From: Roseofilum acuticapitatum BLCC-M154
GTDB taxonomy: Bacteria > Cyanobacteriota > Cyanobacteriia > Cyanobacteriales > Desertifilaceae
Assembly: GCF_030068475.1 (NCBI RefSeq)
Contig: NZ_JAQOSP010000100.1
Location: 1-61,384, forward strand
DNA: 61,384 bases
Reading direction: 5' to 3'
The notes under the pieces were generated by a model. That model searched no databases and was not told the origin of the DNA. It worked only from the letters and a program-made list of their open reading frames with translations. The position numbers were made by a program, and so were the translations under genes. This document shows, in pieces, positions 1 through 10,085 of the stretch (positions within the stretch are counted from its first letter, which is position 1; every line of letters begins with the position of its first letter).

Positions 1-45
1 TTGCTCCCTGGATTTTTAATTAGGGTATTTCCGCTTCGCGGACAT
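1..45. repeat. MITE-like repeat fragment
   Basis: The first bases contain ATTTTTAATTAGGGTATTT followed by a small hairpin (CCGC-TTC-GCGG) and then GACATGAA. The first block recurs almost exactly at 52594-52614, and the hairpin-GACATGAA block recurs at 52726-52742. In that second place the two blocks are separated by extra repeat modules; here they are joined directly. This suggests a modular, non-coding, dispersed element of which this is a short version. The rest of the stretch to base 164 holds no gene I can support. Confidence 0.55.
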
Positions 46-164
46 GAATAAGCGAACTTGATATTACGGCGGATTGATAGATTGCTTTCACAGTCTAGGT
101 TTTAGCCGCCTAACCCACCCTACGCTAATGCCCTATTTTAGTGCGGTCACGACAGTAGGGTATA

Positions 165-1715
165 TTATGAATGCACTTTACTACTGATTAGGGTGAGGAA
201 ACAGAGTAGGGGGGCGATCCAATCTCCCCATTGAATATATAAGGTTTGGGTGGTTCGGCGCTCAATAATATCAGCATGAATTTCATAGGTGTTGCGATTG
301 GAAATCCATCGGGTTTTACCGTTATGTTCGACAATGGCGGAATAGCCGGTGTTGGTGGCACGAATGGTGGTGCGATCGCTCTCTATGGCTCGGAGAATGT
401 CTTGAGCGTGATGTTGCCATTGCATAGGGGCAGTATAATGGGCATTATTAGAGGCGGTGATGATGAATTCTCCTCCTTGGGCGGTTTGGCGGCGGAAAAT
501 ATGGGAAAATGCGGAATCATAACAAATGCCGACGATGGCTTGTCCTACGGGGGTTTGCATGATTTGATCGGGGGAACCTTTGGCTAGGGTGGCTTCTAGG
601 GGGGAGAGGCGGTTGATGAGTTGGCCTAGCAGGGATTCAAAGGGGATATATTCACCTAAAGGAACGAGTTTAATTTTATCGTATTGACTGATGATTTCAC
701 TGTTTTGATTGAGGGTAAAGAGGCTATTGGTGAGGCGATCGCCCTTTTGCCCAAATGCACCCACCCACACCGGGGTTCCCCACTCCCGGATGGCTTGAAT
801 TAGAGGGGGATAACCCTGGTTTTGATTTGTCCAGAGAAAGGGTAAGGCGGTTTCGGGGGTGAGAACGATATCAACGCCTTGGGCGGCTAATTTTTGGTAT
901 CCTTGGGTATAGCCCGCTAAGGCGTTTTGCCATCCCTGAGAATAGAATTTGATCCGATTGGGAATATTGCCTTGAATGATGCCAACTTTGAAGGTTTCTC
1001 CGGATTTTGTGGCTGAGGATGTCTGCCAGAGAAAATAACCGGTTGTGTGGGCAAAAAAGAGCAGGGTAAATGCCCAAATTAGAGTTGACTTTTTTGGGGT
1101 TTTATGATATAAGAAATCGTAAATAAATTCAGCTACTAAGCCGTTAACAGCGACTAAAGTAGCGGTAATGGTAGTGGGGCCAGAAAGCTGTCCTAAGTGC
1201 AAAATGGCTAAATTAAATGGACTTTGGGTATAAGACAGGGAACTCCACCAGAGATCGGAACGGCTCCAAAGACCTTCGAGGAGACACCAGAGGGTGGTTC
1301 CGAATAATACTCTGTAGAGGCTATTTTTGTGCTGGGTAAAACGGCTCAATAGGAGTGCCCAGAGGGTAACTAGAGCGCTGCCCCAGAGGGTAATAAAAAT
1401 CCAGACCCCTAGGGCGATCGCCAAACTCGCTAACCAGGGAACCCCTAACCAGGTCATGGGATGAATTCCAGTCATCCAAAATAGGGCGACTCCATGAAAT
1501 CCGATGCCCCAAACCAGAGCATAGCCGAGGGTGCGTTTCCAGGAGTCGGAGCTAAGAATAACCACCCAGAGGGGGATGAGGGCAATCCAGGCTAGGGGCC
1601 AAGCGTTGACAGGAGCAGGGGTTATTCCCATCAGCACTCCGGCGAGTAGACAGAGGGCAAGGATTCCTAATTGCTCACGGATACCCAAATGGGGTTGAGA
1701 TTGAATGGGGGCCAT
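165..1715 (-). CDS. lnt: Apolipoprotein N-acyltransferase
   Basis: Lnt transfers an acyl chain from phospholipid to the N-terminal cysteine of apolipoproteins, the last step of lipoprotein maturation in the inner membrane. The 516-aa length is normal for the family. About six hydrophobic segments fill residues 15-235, followed by a periplasmic nitrilase-like domain. The catalytic triad is visible: Glu288 in TPETALP, Lys347 in YDKIKLVPLGEY and Cys398 in GICYDS. A last hydrophobic segment lies near the C-terminus. The ATG overlaps the stop of the upstream Uma2 gene by one base (TAATG), so the two are probably co-translated, although Uma2 has no known role in lipoprotein processing. Confidence 0.95.
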   Translation of the reverse strand: MAPIQSQPHLGIREQLGILALCLLAGVLMGITPAPVNAWPLAWIALIPLWVVILSSDSWKRTLGYALVWGIGFHGVALFWMTGIHPMTWLGVPWLASLAIALGVWIFITLWGSALVTLWALLLSRFTQHKNSLYRVLFGTTLWCLLEGLWSRSDLWWSSLSYTQSPFNLAILHLGQLSGPTTITATLVAVNGLVAEFIYDFLYHKTPKKSTLIWAFTLLFFAHTTGYFLWQTSSATKSGETFKVGIIQGNIPNRIKFYSQGWQNALAGYTQGYQKLAAQGVDIVLTPETALPFLWTNQNQGYPPLIQAIREWGTPVWVGAFGQKGDRLTNSLFTLNQNSEIISQYDKIKLVPLGEYIPFESLLGQLINRLSPLEATLAKGSPDQIMQTPVGQAIVGICYDSAFSHIFRRQTAQGGEFIITASNNAHYTAPMQWQHHAQDILRAIESDRTTIRATNTGYSAIVEHNGKTRWISNRNTYEIHADIIERRTTQTLYIQWGDWIAPLLCFLTLISSKVHS

Positions 1716-2431
1716 TAATCGAGATAATTCTGCACAGTCTCTAGGGATAAGGATAGGATATTGGCGATCGCCTCAGCATCGAGTCCCATGGCTGCTAGGG
1801 GGGCGATCGCTCTCCGTTGAGCTTGTTCTAACTGTTGAATGCGTTCTCGTTCCTGTTTCAGTTGGGCGATCGCCTCCACATAAGTCGCAAACCTTTCCCC
1901 ACTAGGGGTATACAACTCCAATTCACCCACTTCTGTCACCTGAAAGCGTACCTTTAACAATGGACTCACCCAATTTTGCATCGAGGCAATAGGAAGTAAT
2001 TCATCCTCTTGCTGTCCCATCCATCCTTTTAACGTTCCTCGTTCTGGATCGAATAGATAATACTCTTGGACTCCATAACGGTTATAAAACTTCAGTTTCT
2101 TCTCTTCCAGTTCCTTGAGCGTGTTGCTGCGTGAGGCAATTTCAAAGACGACTTGGGGAGCAATACCCCCTTCTTCCCATTGTTTATAGGAGCGGCGATC
2201 GCCCTTTGGTCTTCCAAATGCCACCATTACATCTGGAGCCATGCGAGTTTCATTATCCCCTTCTACCGGATACCACAACAAGTCACCCGCGATAAATACA
2301 TCCGGGTTATCTAAATACAGAGCATCTAACCCCCCTTGAATGGTGGTGATATAGCGAAACTGAAGGGTATTGTCAGCCAAGGGTAAACCATCGCTTTCTG
2401 GATACTCGATTTGGGGATGAACTGAAACCAT
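1715..2431 (-). CDS. Uma2 family endonuclease (DUF820)
   Basis: Member of the Uma2/DUF820 family, a PD-(D/E)XK-fold group greatly expanded in cyanobacteria whose cellular role is not established. Visible family features are APDVMVAFG (acidic residue of the fold), VVFEIASRSNT (motif with the Glu) and the KLKFYNRYGVQEYYLFDP block. Residues about 185-238 form a Gln/Glu-rich helical tail ending in a short HTH-like stretch (LDAEAIANILSLSLETVQNYL), typical of several cyanobacterial members. The gene is directly upstream of lnt with a one-base overlap. Two other Uma2 genes occur in the window (18636 and 35848), but the three proteins differ clearly in sequence. Confidence 0.85.
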   Translation of the reverse strand: MVSVHPQIEYPESDGLPLADNTLQFRYITTIQGGLDALYLDNPDVFIAGDLLWYPVEGDNETRMAPDVMVAFGRPKGDRRSYKQWEEGGIAPQVVFEIASRSNTLKELEEKKLKFYNRYGVQEYYLFDPERGTLKGWMGQQEDELLPIASMQNWVSPLLKVRFQVTEVGELELYTPSGERFATYVEAIAQLKQERERIQQLEQAQRRAIAPLAAMGLDAEAIANILSLSLETVQNYLD

Positions 2432-2554
2432 GATCGGAGAAGGGGCGCACGCTAGGAAAGAGTTATCCTGATTCTAAGAAAATCAGGGAAAAAACGGCAG
2501 AAGGCGATCGCCTAAATCGGAATAATAGAGACACAAAGAGCCGATATCCGCATC

Positions 2555-3634
2555 CTATGCGATCGCCGTCGCTTGAGGACGAGCAAAAATCATCCGTCCT
2601 GCCGAAGTTTGCAGCGCACCCGTCACCACCACCCGCAATTCCACCCCAATATACTGCCCCCCTTCTTCCACAACCACCATCGTGCCATCATCCAAATAGC
2701 CTACTCCTTGTTCCGGTTCCCGACCCTGCTTAATAATTTTCAAGTCCAGATCATCACCCGGCAAATAGGCTGGACGCATAGCTTGGGCTAGGTCATTAAT
2801 ATTAAGAACAGAAACTTGCTGTAGACTAGCAACCTGGTTCAGGTTGTAATCATTGGTTAGCAATGTGCCATTAATTTCTTGAGCTAAATGGACTAACTTA
2901 GCATCCACCGTAGAAATATCTTCATAATCGGCTGGATGGATAGCAATTTTGTCTGGATAAGCTTCCCGAATACGGTTGAGAATTTCTAAGCCCCGACGGC
3001 CGCGAATCCGCTTTTGATCGTTACCCGCATCCGCCACCAGTTGCAACTCTTGTAAGACAAATTGAGGAACTAACAGTTGCCCTTCAATAAACTTGGTACT
3101 TAGGAGTTCTTCCAATCGACCATCGATAATACAACTGGTATCCAAAATTTTAGTGGTAGCAGGTTTTAAAGTTCCCTCAGAAAGCAGTAAGCTTTCCATA
3201 CTATGGGGATTAATCAGTCGCAAAAATGACCGGCCATGGGTATCAGCCAGGGAAATTCCGGAGAACGCAAACAGGATACTCCCTAAGACAGCAACTAAGG
3301 GTTTAATAAAGCCGAATTCTTGGGGAATGGGTAGGAGGAATAGGGGCGCTAACATCAGGTTAGCCACTAATAACCCAACGACTAAACCAATGGAACGGGT
3401 GAGCAGGACTTCTACAGGCATTTGTCGCATAAAGCTCTCTAAGCGCCGATAGTAGGTTTGCACAAATAGCCCCACAGCGCCCATAATCAGGGCAGAAAAC
3501 CCGGCCGTGACCGATCGCAGACCATCTTGATTACTCACTTGGTCTAACACGGGAGTGGGCAGCAATTCAATGCCGTAGAAACCGATACCGATTCCTGCTA
3601 GGATAAAGGATATGATAATAATTGCGTCAATCAT
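2555..3634 (-). CDS. PIN/TRAM domain membrane protein (YacL-like)
   Basis: Membrane-anchored PIN-TRAM protein of 359 aa, like Bacillus YacL and its cyanobacterial orthologues. Four hydrophobic helices occupy roughly residues 3-130. A PIN ribonuclease-type domain follows (about 160-285), beginning ILDTSCIIDGR with its first acidic residue and including the TNDYNLNQVA segment. A TRAM-like beta domain (about 290-350) contains GYLDDGTMVVVEEGG. The PIN fold suggests metal-dependent RNase activity, and TRAM suggests RNA binding; the substrate in cyanobacteria is not known. It stands alone, divergent from hemW. Confidence 0.85.
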   Translation of the reverse strand: MIDAIIIISFILAGIGIGFYGIELLPTPVLDQVSNQDGLRSVTAGFSALIMGAVGLFVQTYYRRLESFMRQMPVEVLLTRSIGLVVGLLVANLMLAPLFLLPIPQEFGFIKPLVAVLGSILFAFSGISLADTHGRSFLRLINPHSMESLLLSEGTLKPATTKILDTSCIIDGRLEELLSTKFIEGQLLVPQFVLQELQLVADAGNDQKRIRGRRGLEILNRIREAYPDKIAIHPADYEDISTVDAKLVHLAQEINGTLLTNDYNLNQVASLQQVSVLNINDLAQAMRPAYLPGDDLDLKIIKQGREPEQGVGYLDDGTMVVVEEGGQYIGVELRVVVTGALQTSAGRMIFARPQATAIA

Positions 3635-3805
3635 AAGTTTGACCTGATTGGGAATGGATCAATATTTAGGGGTCTCCAGAGACCACCTAAACTCATACTC
3701 ATAAAGGATAGAGATAACCTATATTATAAGAGATTGTCAGACAACCCCATCGATTCATTCTAGACATCATTAAAAAGAGCAAAGAGCATCGGGGTAAGAG
3801 GTTTC

Positions 3806-5038
3806 ATGGAGCATCAACAACCATCTTTGGCAATTCCTCGTTCAGCTTATCTTCATATTCCCTTCTGTCGTCGTCGCTGCTTCTACTGTGATTTTGCCAT
3901 TTCTGTAGTCGGCGATCGCCGTTGGGGAGACTCTTCCCCAGCCATTTCCCACTATATCGAGGTCTTGATCGCTGAAATTCAACAGACTCCCCGTCACGGT
4001 GTATCCCTAGAGACGGTCTTTTTTGGTGGAGGAACCCCATCCTTACTCAGTGTCAGTCAACTGGAGCAGCTCTTAACTACTTTGGATCGCCAGTTTGGGG
4101 TCACTTCTAGCGCGGAAATCTCCATGGAAATTGACCCCGGAACCTTCGATCGAGAGAAGTTACAAGGATTTTTAGCTCTGGGAGTCAATCGGATCAGTTT
4201 AGGGGTACAATCCTTTGATGACCGGATCTTGAAACTCTGTGGGCGATCGCATACTAGCACCGAAATTTATCAGGCGATCGATCTTATCCATCAAGCACAA
4301 GTCGATAACTTCAGCATCGACCTAATTTCCGGTTTACCCGAACAAACCCCAGAGCAATGGCAACAAACACTACAAGCCGCCCTCGCAATTTCCCCGCCCC
4401 ACCTCTCCGTCTATGACCTAATTATTGAACCGATGACCGTCTTTGAAAGACGCTACGAATCCGGAAAACTGACCCTTCCCACCGATGAAACCAGCGCCCA
4501 ATTCTATCGCTTAACCTCGCAAATTCTCCGAGAAGCAGGTTACGATCACTACGAAATTTCTAACTATGCACGTCCTGGATATTACTGTCGCCATAACCGC
4601 GTCTATTGGCACAATCAACCCTACTATGGTTGGGGAATGGGAGCCGCCAGCTATATTGATGGTATCCGATTTACCCGACCGCGCACTCGCCAAACCTACT
4701 ATCAATGGCTGCAAGATGGGGGAGTGATAGACACTCCTCCACTCTCGGACACCGAACAGTTTCTAGAAACTCTCATGCTCGGTCTTCGGCTTGCAGAAGG
4801 TCTATCTTTAAAGACCTTAACCGATCGATTTGGTTATCCGCCCTTGCAACAGTTGAGTCCCAGTTGGTATCCCTACTATCAACAAGGATGGATTAACCTC
4901 TACACCCTGAATGGACAACCTTGGCTTCCTGGACAACCCCTACCCTCAACGGGTCAGATCTGTCTAAGCGATCCAGAAGGCTTCCTCTTTTCTAACACAG
5001 TTTTAGCCGAGATGTTCCAAGTGTTGAGTAATGAGTAA
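3806..5038 (+). CDS. hemW: Radical SAM heme chaperone HemW
   Basis: HemW-type radical SAM protein, historically annotated as oxygen-independent coproporphyrinogen III oxidase-like. HemW proteins bind heme and act as chaperones rather than as true HemN oxidases. The N-terminal HIPFCRRRCFYCDF carries the CxxxCxxC cluster motif for [4Fe-4S]/SAM. GGGTPS and the EIDPGTFD and GVQSFDD segments are the next conserved blocks of the SAM barrel. The 410-aa length fits HemW, and the N-terminal extension with the extra Cys of HemN is absent. It is convergent with glmU; a repeat-rich spacer separates the two stops. Confidence 0.9.
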   Translation: MEHQQPSLAIPRSAYLHIPFCRRRCFYCDFAISVVGDRRWGDSSPAISHYIEVLIAEIQQTPRHGVSLETVFFGGGTPSLLSVSQLEQLLTTLDRQFGVTSSAEISMEIDPGTFDREKLQGFLALGVNRISLGVQSFDDRILKLCGRSHTSTEIYQAIDLIHQAQVDNFSIDLISGLPEQTPEQWQQTLQAALAISPPHLSVYDLIIEPMTVFERRYESGKLTLPTDETSAQFYRLTSQILREAGYDHYEISNYARPGYYCRHNRVYWHNQPYYGWGMGAASYIDGIRFTRPRTRQTYYQWLQDGGVIDTPPLSDTEQFLETLMLGLRLAEGLSLKTLTDRFGYPPLQQLSPSWYPYYQQGWINLYTLNGQPWLPGQPLPSTGQICLSDPEGFLFSNTVLAEMFQVLSNE

Positions 5039-5092
5039 TGAGTTTTGAGTAATGAGTTTTGAGTAATGAGTTTTGAGTAATGAGTAATAGGA
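5036..5092. repeat. Short tandem repeat (GAGTAATGAGTTTT type)
   Basis: Directly after the hemW stop the sequence repeats GAGTAATGAG and GAGTTTTGAG alternately about six times. Such STRR-like arrays of 7-15 bp units are common in intergenic DNA of filamentous cyanobacteria. No coding potential or hairpin function is evident. Confidence 0.7.
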
Positions 5093-5100
5093 GATCCCCC

Positions 5101-5176
5101 CATCTCCCCATCTCCCCATCTCCCCATCTCCCCATCTCCCCATCTCCCCATCTCCCCATCTCCCCATCTCCCCATC
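5101..5176. repeat. 8-bp tandem array (CATCTCCC)n
   Basis: About 9.4 uninterrupted copies of the octamer CATCTCCC fill the gap between the convergent hemW and glmU stops and end one base before the glmU stop codon. The copies are identical, which points to recent slippage expansion. Shorter relatives occur near 14465 and 49700. The copies touch each other without spacers, so this is not CRISPR. Confidence 0.9.
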
Positions 5177-6532
5177 CTAAGAAACCCCTTTCGGTCGCCA
5201 TCCGGGACGCACTTTCTGGGGAGCGCGGGCGACGACCAAGGCATCATTTTGCACATCTTTAGTCACTACCGATCCGGCTCCAATGGTGACATCTTCACCG
5301 ATGGTAATGGGAGCAACTAAGACACTATTGGAGCCAGTTTTCGTGCGATCGCCAATAACCGTCTTATGCTTCTGATAGCCATCATAATTCGCCGTAATCG
5401 TACCTGCGCCCACATTCACCTGTTGACCGAGTTCGGCATCTCCAATATAGGATAAATGGGCAACATTGGTGCGATCGCCCACTTGGGACTTCTTAATCTC
5501 CACAAAATTGCCCACCCGACAACCCGCTCCAATCTCAGCATGGCCTCGCAAATGGGCATAGGGGCCAATTCTCGTATTCGAGTTCACCACACTATCACTA
5601 ATCACCGAATAGAGAACCGTCACCTGCTCCCCAATCTCACTATTCTCAATCAAACTCCCCGGCCCAATCCGACAACCCGTCCCAATCGTCGTATTGCCAC
5701 GAATATGGGTTTGCGGTTCAATCAGCACATCCGAAGCAATCCGTACCGTATCATCAATCGTAATACTATCGGGATCGATCAACGTCACCCCCGCCTTCAT
5801 CCACTCCTCCTTAATCCGGTCTTGGAGAATCTGATGGGCCGTAGCCAACTGTTTGCGGTCATTAATCCCTAAAATCTCCTGATAATCCTCCACATCCACA
5901 ATCATCACCCGGTCTAAATAATTCACCGCATCCGTTAAATAATATTCCTGCTGGTCATTTTCTGACTTTAACTGAGGTAAAACCTGGGCCAGTTGCGGCC
6001 AATTGAAACAATAGACCCCCGCATTAATCCGCCGATTTTGCCGTTGGGCCGTTGTACAATCCCGGTCTTCCACAATTTGTTGCAGCAAATTATCACTATC
6101 AGAAAACACGCGCCCATAGCCTTGAGGATGGGGATGTTGAGCCGTTAAAATCGTCGCTCCATTGCCTTCGGTTTGATGGGTTTCCAGCAAATTACGAATC
6201 GTTTCCGGTCGTAATAGGGGCACATCCCCATTGAGTACCACTAAATCGCCGTCAAACCCTTCTAAATGGGGTAAAATCTGCTGAACCGCATGACCCGTAC
6301 CTAACTGTTCACTTTGGGTAACAAACTCCAATTCAGGAACACCGGTAAGAGCTTCCTGAACTCGATCCCCCCGATATCCGACAATCACAAACTGACGCAC
6401 GGGGGAAATCAGGTGACAACTCTCAAGTACCCGTTGAACTAAAGACCGTCCTCCTAGGGGATGTAAGACTTTGGGCAACTCCGACTTCATGCGAGTGCCC
6501 CGTCCTGCGGCTAAGATTGCTACTGCTACCAT
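5177..6532 (-). CDS. glmU: Bifunctional GlmU (GlcNAc-1-P uridyltransferase / GlcN-1-P acetyltransferase)
   Basis: Makes UDP-N-acetylglucosamine, the precursor of peptidoglycan and lipopolysaccharide. The N-terminal pyrophosphorylase begins [17 protein letters not shown], with the LxxGxGTxM nucleotide-binding signature and the downstream Lys in [11 protein letters not shown]. It also contains [10 protein letters not shown] and GYGRV. From about residue 250 the protein is a left-handed beta helix of hexapeptide repeats ([19 protein letters not shown] and similar), which is the acetyltransferase domain, ending in the usual basic tail. The length of 451 aa is typical. The stop codon abuts the octamer array. 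Confidence 0.96.
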   Translation of the reverse strand: MVAVAILAAGRGTRMKSELPKVLHPLGGRSLVQRVLESCHLISPVRQFVIVGYRGDRVQEALTGVPELEFVTQSEQLGTGHAVQQILPHLEGFDGDLVVLNGDVPLLRPETIRNLLETHQTEGNGATILTAQHPHPQGYGRVFSDSDNLLQQIVEDRDCTTAQRQNRRINAGVYCFNWPQLAQVLPQLKSENDQQEYYLTDAVNYLDRVMIVDVEDYQEILGINDRKQLATAHQILQDRIKEEWMKAGVTLIDPDSITIDDTVRIASDVLIEPQTHIRGNTTIGTGCRIGPGSLIENSEIGEQVTVLYSVISDSVVNSNTRIGPYAHLRGHAEIGAGCRVGNFVEIKKSQVGDRTNVAHLSYIGDAELGQQVNVGAGTITANYDGYQKHKTVIGDRTKTGSNSVLVAPITIGEDVTIGAGSVVTKDVQNDALVVARAPQKVRPGWRPKGVS

Positions 6533-7238
<706 letters not shown>

Positions 7239-7293
7239 AAGCGGGTTCACCATTGCCATTACCTTGGGTTCACCCTGAACCTGGGGTCAACCT

Positions 7294-7452
7294 TCAGGGG
7301 GAGTTGCGAAACTCCCCTTTTTGGTAAGTCGAAAACTCTGGATCGCAAAAGTCTACTATTTCGTCTATGGGTAGATTGATCGCTGTGGGTATGCGATCGG
7401 GATTAAACACAGTCACTAGCTTATTTTCTCCCTGGATGGTACTCCTTTCCAT
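7294..7452 (-). pseudogene. Possible N-terminal remnant of a nucleotidyltransferase (MNT) gene
   Basis: A 52-codon minus-strand reading frame starts MERSTIQGENKLVTVFNPD and continues with INLPIDEIVDFC. The latter resembles the N-terminus of small cyanobacterial nucleotidyltransferases (MntA-type antitoxins), which normally continue with a helix and then GSVLRDDF. Here the resemblance stops after DFC. The last codons and the stop are supplied by the psaC terminator sequence, so the catalytic GSxxR...DxD part is missing. I read this as a decayed gene truncated at the terminator. A chance reading frame is also possible. Confidence 0.35.
7297..7322 (+). terminator. Rho-independent terminator of psaC
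   Basis: Perfect 8-bp stem GGGGAGTT / AACTCCCC closed by a GCGA tetraloop (GNRA type) and followed by TTTTT. It lies about 60 bases after the psaC stop, as expected for a short, highly expressed monocistronic message. Confidence 0.85.
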
Positions 7453-7522
7453 TCTAGAGCCTCCATTTTAAGTGAGAGGGTAACGTTCTCCAAATTCCAG
7501 CTTCTGTTCTTCGCAGGGTCTA

Positions 7523-7555
7523 AGAAACCCGGTTTCTTCGAGAAACCGGGTTTCT
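7523..7555. repeat. Perfect 15-bp inverted repeat (AGAAACCCGGTTTCT)
   Basis: AGAAACCCGGTTTCT, a TCG spacer, then its exact reverse complement AGAAACCGGGTTTCT. Each arm is itself nearly palindromic. The element stands between the MNT-like remnant and the stop of mnmE. It has no T tract, so it is more likely a dispersed REP-like element than a simple terminator, though it could act as one. Confidence 0.8.
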
Positions 7556-7581
7556 GGTCTACGCAGGTTTCTCCCTCAACC

Positions 7582-8964
7582 TTATTTCCCAATACAAAAG
7601 CGGCTAAAGATGCGATCGAGTACGGATTCGGTGACTTCTTCTCCCGTCACTTCGCCCAAGGCTTGAATGGCTCCCCGTAAGTCAATAGTCCAGAAGTCGA
7701 GGGGGAGTTGTTCGGCAATGGTGGCTTGTACTTGCTCTAGGGAAACTTGGGCGCGGGTGAGGGCGGCGGTTTGCCGTTGGTTAATGGCAATATCGAGATT
7801 CGCCGCTTGTAGGTTGCCCCCATTGACGGCGCTGAGAATGGCTTCTTCTAGGGCTTCAATCCCTTGTTTATGGGCGGCTGCTGTTTTGACGATCGCCACA
7901 ATATCCCCCGGTAAACCAGAGGGCAACTCGCCCACTAAGTCAATTTTATTGAGGATCAGAATCACTTTTTCCGGGGGCAGTTGCTCGTAAATGGCGCGAT
8001 CTTCGGCAGTCCATCCGGCAGCCGCATCGAGGGTAAACAGGATCAGATCGGCTTTTTGCGTGGCTTGGCGCGATCGCTCGACACCAATTTTTTCCACGCG
8101 ATCGCCGGTATCCCGAATACCTGCGGTATCCAAAACTTGGATGGGAACCCCGCGCACCACGAGCTGGGTTTCGACAATATCACGGGTGGTTCCCGGTAGA
8201 TCGGTAACAATGGCGCGATCGCTCTGACTCCAAGCATTCAGTAAGCTCGATTTTCCCACATTCGGACGACCGACGATCGCCACTTTTAAGCCACTGCGGA
8301 GCAATTCCCCCTGATTGGCAGTGGCTAAAATGCTGTTTAATTGCTCTAAAACCTGATTAATTTCGGTGATAATTTTCGGCTCATCCAGAGGGGGCAGATC
8401 GTCCTCAAAATCAATTCTCGCTTCAATTTCCGCCAATAGCTCCACACAAGTTTTACGCAGATGGCGAATAGGAGAAGCTAACTTACCCTGAATTCCCGCT
8501 AGGGCTAATTCTGCGGCTTGAGGCGATCGCGCCCCCACCAGATCGGAGATACTTTCCGCTTGGGTTAAATCAATCCGTCCATTCAGAAATGCTCTTAGGG
8601 TAAACTCTCCCGGTTGTGCCAGTCGAGCGCCCTGCTCTAAACAGAGGGTTAGCACCTGTTGCACCACCATGATCCCCCCATGACAGTGAAATTCCACCAC
8701 ATCCTCACGGGTGTAGGAGCGGGGCGCTTTCATAATCATCAGCAGAGCCTCATCCACCGTTGCCCCTGTTTGCGGATCGCAGATATAGCCATAAAGGATG
8801 CGATGGCTCTCCCAGGGCTGATTTCCGGGCGCTTCAAACAGCAATTGGGCGATCTGCAAAGCTTCGGCTCCCGATAGTCGCACAATGCCCACACTGCCCG
8901 CTTGGGGAACAATGGCAGTGGCGATCGCGGCGATCGTATCTTTGGGTGCAAACGAATTCAACAT
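7582..8964 (-). CDS. mnmE: tRNA uridine-5-carboxymethylaminomethyl modification GTPase MnmE
   Basis: MnmE acts with MnmG to modify the wobble uridine (U34) of certain tRNAs. Domains in order: an N-terminal tetrahydrofolate-binding domain (about 1-120), a helical domain, an inserted Ras-like G domain ([10 protein letters not shown]-loop, the TTRD switch, [12 protein letters not shown]), and the C-terminal helical domain ending FCIGK, whose Cys is the family signature. At 460 aa it is full length. It is followed on the same strand by nothing close; the UPF0104 gene lies 19 bases upstream, so the two may share a transcript. Confidence 0.96.
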   Translation of the reverse strand: MLNSFAPKDTIAAIATAIVPQAGSVGIVRLSGAEALQIAQLLFEAPGNQPWESHRILYGYICDPQTGATVDEALLMIMKAPRSYTREDVVEFHCHGGIMVVQQVLTLCLEQGARLAQPGEFTLRAFLNGRIDLTQAESISDLVGARSPQAAELALAGIQGKLASPIRHLRKTCVELLAEIEARIDFEDDLPPLDEPKIITEINQVLEQLNSILATANQGELLRSGLKVAIVGRPNVGKSSLLNAWSQSDRAIVTDLPGTTRDIVETQLVVRGVPIQVLDTAGIRDTGDRVEKIGVERSRQATQKADLILFTLDAAAGWTAEDRAIYEQLPPEKVILILNKIDLVGELPSGLPGDIVAIVKTAAAHKQGIEALEEAILSAVNGGNLQAANLDIAINQRQTAALTRAQVSLEQVQATIAEQLPLDFWTIDLRGAIQALGEVTGEEVTESVLDRIFSRFCIGK

Positions 8965-8983
8965 CTTGTCAGTCTTTCCCCTC

Positions 8984-9937
8984 TCAAGAGCCAGTCTTTT
9001 TTACATTTTGCACTGCTGCCATCATTTGTCCTAGGAGGGGTAAACCAATGAGTGCTGGCAAGACATAGCGGGAAGTACAGAGCAATCCTAGTGCCGCCCC
9101 AGTTGCTCCATCAAAATAGGATTGATAGAAAAAAATCAAAGCAGCATCACGAGTGCCAATGCCCGCAAAGGTGAGGGGTAGTAATCCGGCTAAAATGGCG
9201 AGGGGGGATAGGGCTAAATTGATCCAAAACGGAACCCAAGCATTTAAGGTGAGGATAAATAACCAAATCTGCAACAGATGTAAAAACCAAAGAAAGATCG
9301 AGGTGGCAGTAGTGAGCAGAAGTTGTTTCTTGTCTTGCCAAAAATAGTCATGCATTTCGCCCCAAGAGTCTTGTAGGGTTTGTAGCTTGGTTTTCATTTT
9401 CCGAGGAACGATTTTCATCATGACTGTAAAAAAGAAGCCCGCAAAGGGTTTAGAGCCGAGCAGCAGCAATCCTAAAACCAATCCTAGGGCGATCGCCATC
9501 GTCATGGCCCAAAAAAAGGCATCTTTTTGAGGATAAAGGATCAAACCAAAGGCACACCATAGGAGCAAGGAGAGCATGTCGCAGGCTTTTTCAAAGACGA
9601 CTAGGGAGAGGGAGAGTGTACCCCTTAAATGTCCTCGATCTTTCATAAAGTAGGCTTTGGCAATGTCTCCCATTTTGGAAGGCAATACCAGATTGAGGAT
9701 ACTCGACTCTAAAATCAGACGATTGGCTTCAAGAAAGCCGAGGCTCTTTCCCGATGGCATCAGTTGTTGCAGTCGCCAAGAGGTGACTAAGGTGATGGGA
9801 ATCAGCATGGCAAGGCTAGTCACCATCCAGAGGCGATCGCAGTTTTGGAAGACTTGAATCAAGCCCTGAAAGTCAATTTTAGAATAAATAATGAAGAGGA
9901 TAACAACGCTGACAAAAATAGAAATAAATCGTTTCAT
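8984..9937 (-). CDS. Lysylphosphatidylglycerol synthase TM-region / UPF0104 family membrane protein
   Basis: Integral membrane protein of 317 aa with about eight hydrophobic helices, starting [22 protein letters not shown]. It matches the flippase-like family (UPF0104, the transmembrane half of MprF, and AglD-like proteins). Conserved-looking features are the [18 protein letters not shown] segment and the [15 protein letters not shown] segment near the C-terminus. Family members are thought to move lipids or lipid-linked sugars across membranes; the substrate here is unknown. The gene sits just upstream of mnmE on the same strand. Confidence 0.8.
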   Translation of the reverse strand: MKRFISIFVSVVILFIIYSKIDFQGLIQVFQNCDRLWMVTSLAMLIPITLVTSWRLQQLMPSGKSLGFLEANRLILESSILNLVLPSKMGDIAKAYFMKDRGHLRGTLSLSLVVFEKACDMLSLLLWCAFGLILYPQKDAFFWAMTMAIALGLVLGLLLLGSKPFAGFFFTVMMKIVPRKMKTKLQTLQDSWGEMHDYFWQDKKQLLLTTATSIFLWFLHLLQIWLFILTLNAWVPFWINLALSPLAILAGLLPLTFAGIGTRDAALIFFYQSYFDGATGAALGLLCTSRYVLPALIGLPLLGQMMAAVQNVKKTGS

Positions 9938-9938
9938 T

Positions 9939-10034
9939 TTAAGGAGTTGGCTCTAGTTTGAGGACTTGACCGGGTTTAAGGGCTTTAATGCGATCGCATC
10001 TCTTCCTGGGGGATGATTCCTCTTCTGACTGCAA
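9939..10034 (-). pseudogene. Possible C-terminal remnant upstream of the UPF0104 gene
   Basis: A short frame ends IKALKPGQVLKLEPTP and stops one base before the ATG of the UPF0104 gene, a typical operon spacing. Its proline- and lysine-containing end looks like the tail of a normal protein. However, the frame is closed by a TAG about 45 bases upstream of the marked start and has only a TTG as possible initiation codon. The divergent mscS gene begins nearby. It may be the remaining 3' end of a deleted gene, or chance. Confidence 0.2.
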
Positions 10035-10085
10035 CCCGATATAATAACCCTGGTACTATCCGATCCATTTTTCACCCATTTCCCT

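Noticed and set aside
5101-5176. CRISPR-like array
   Set aside because: The repeats touch each other without spacers and the unit is only 8 bp; it is a short tandem repeat.
5456-5872. 138-codon plus-strand frame inside glmU
   Set aside because: Opposite strand of the hexapeptide-repeat domain; its composition (Asn/Arg/Thr/His repeats) mirrors the beta-helix codons.
7667-7990. Plus-strand reading frame of 107 codons inside mnmE
   Set aside because: It is opposite a clear full-length mnmE and reads as an Arg/Ser/Ala-rich shadow frame without ribosome-binding site.
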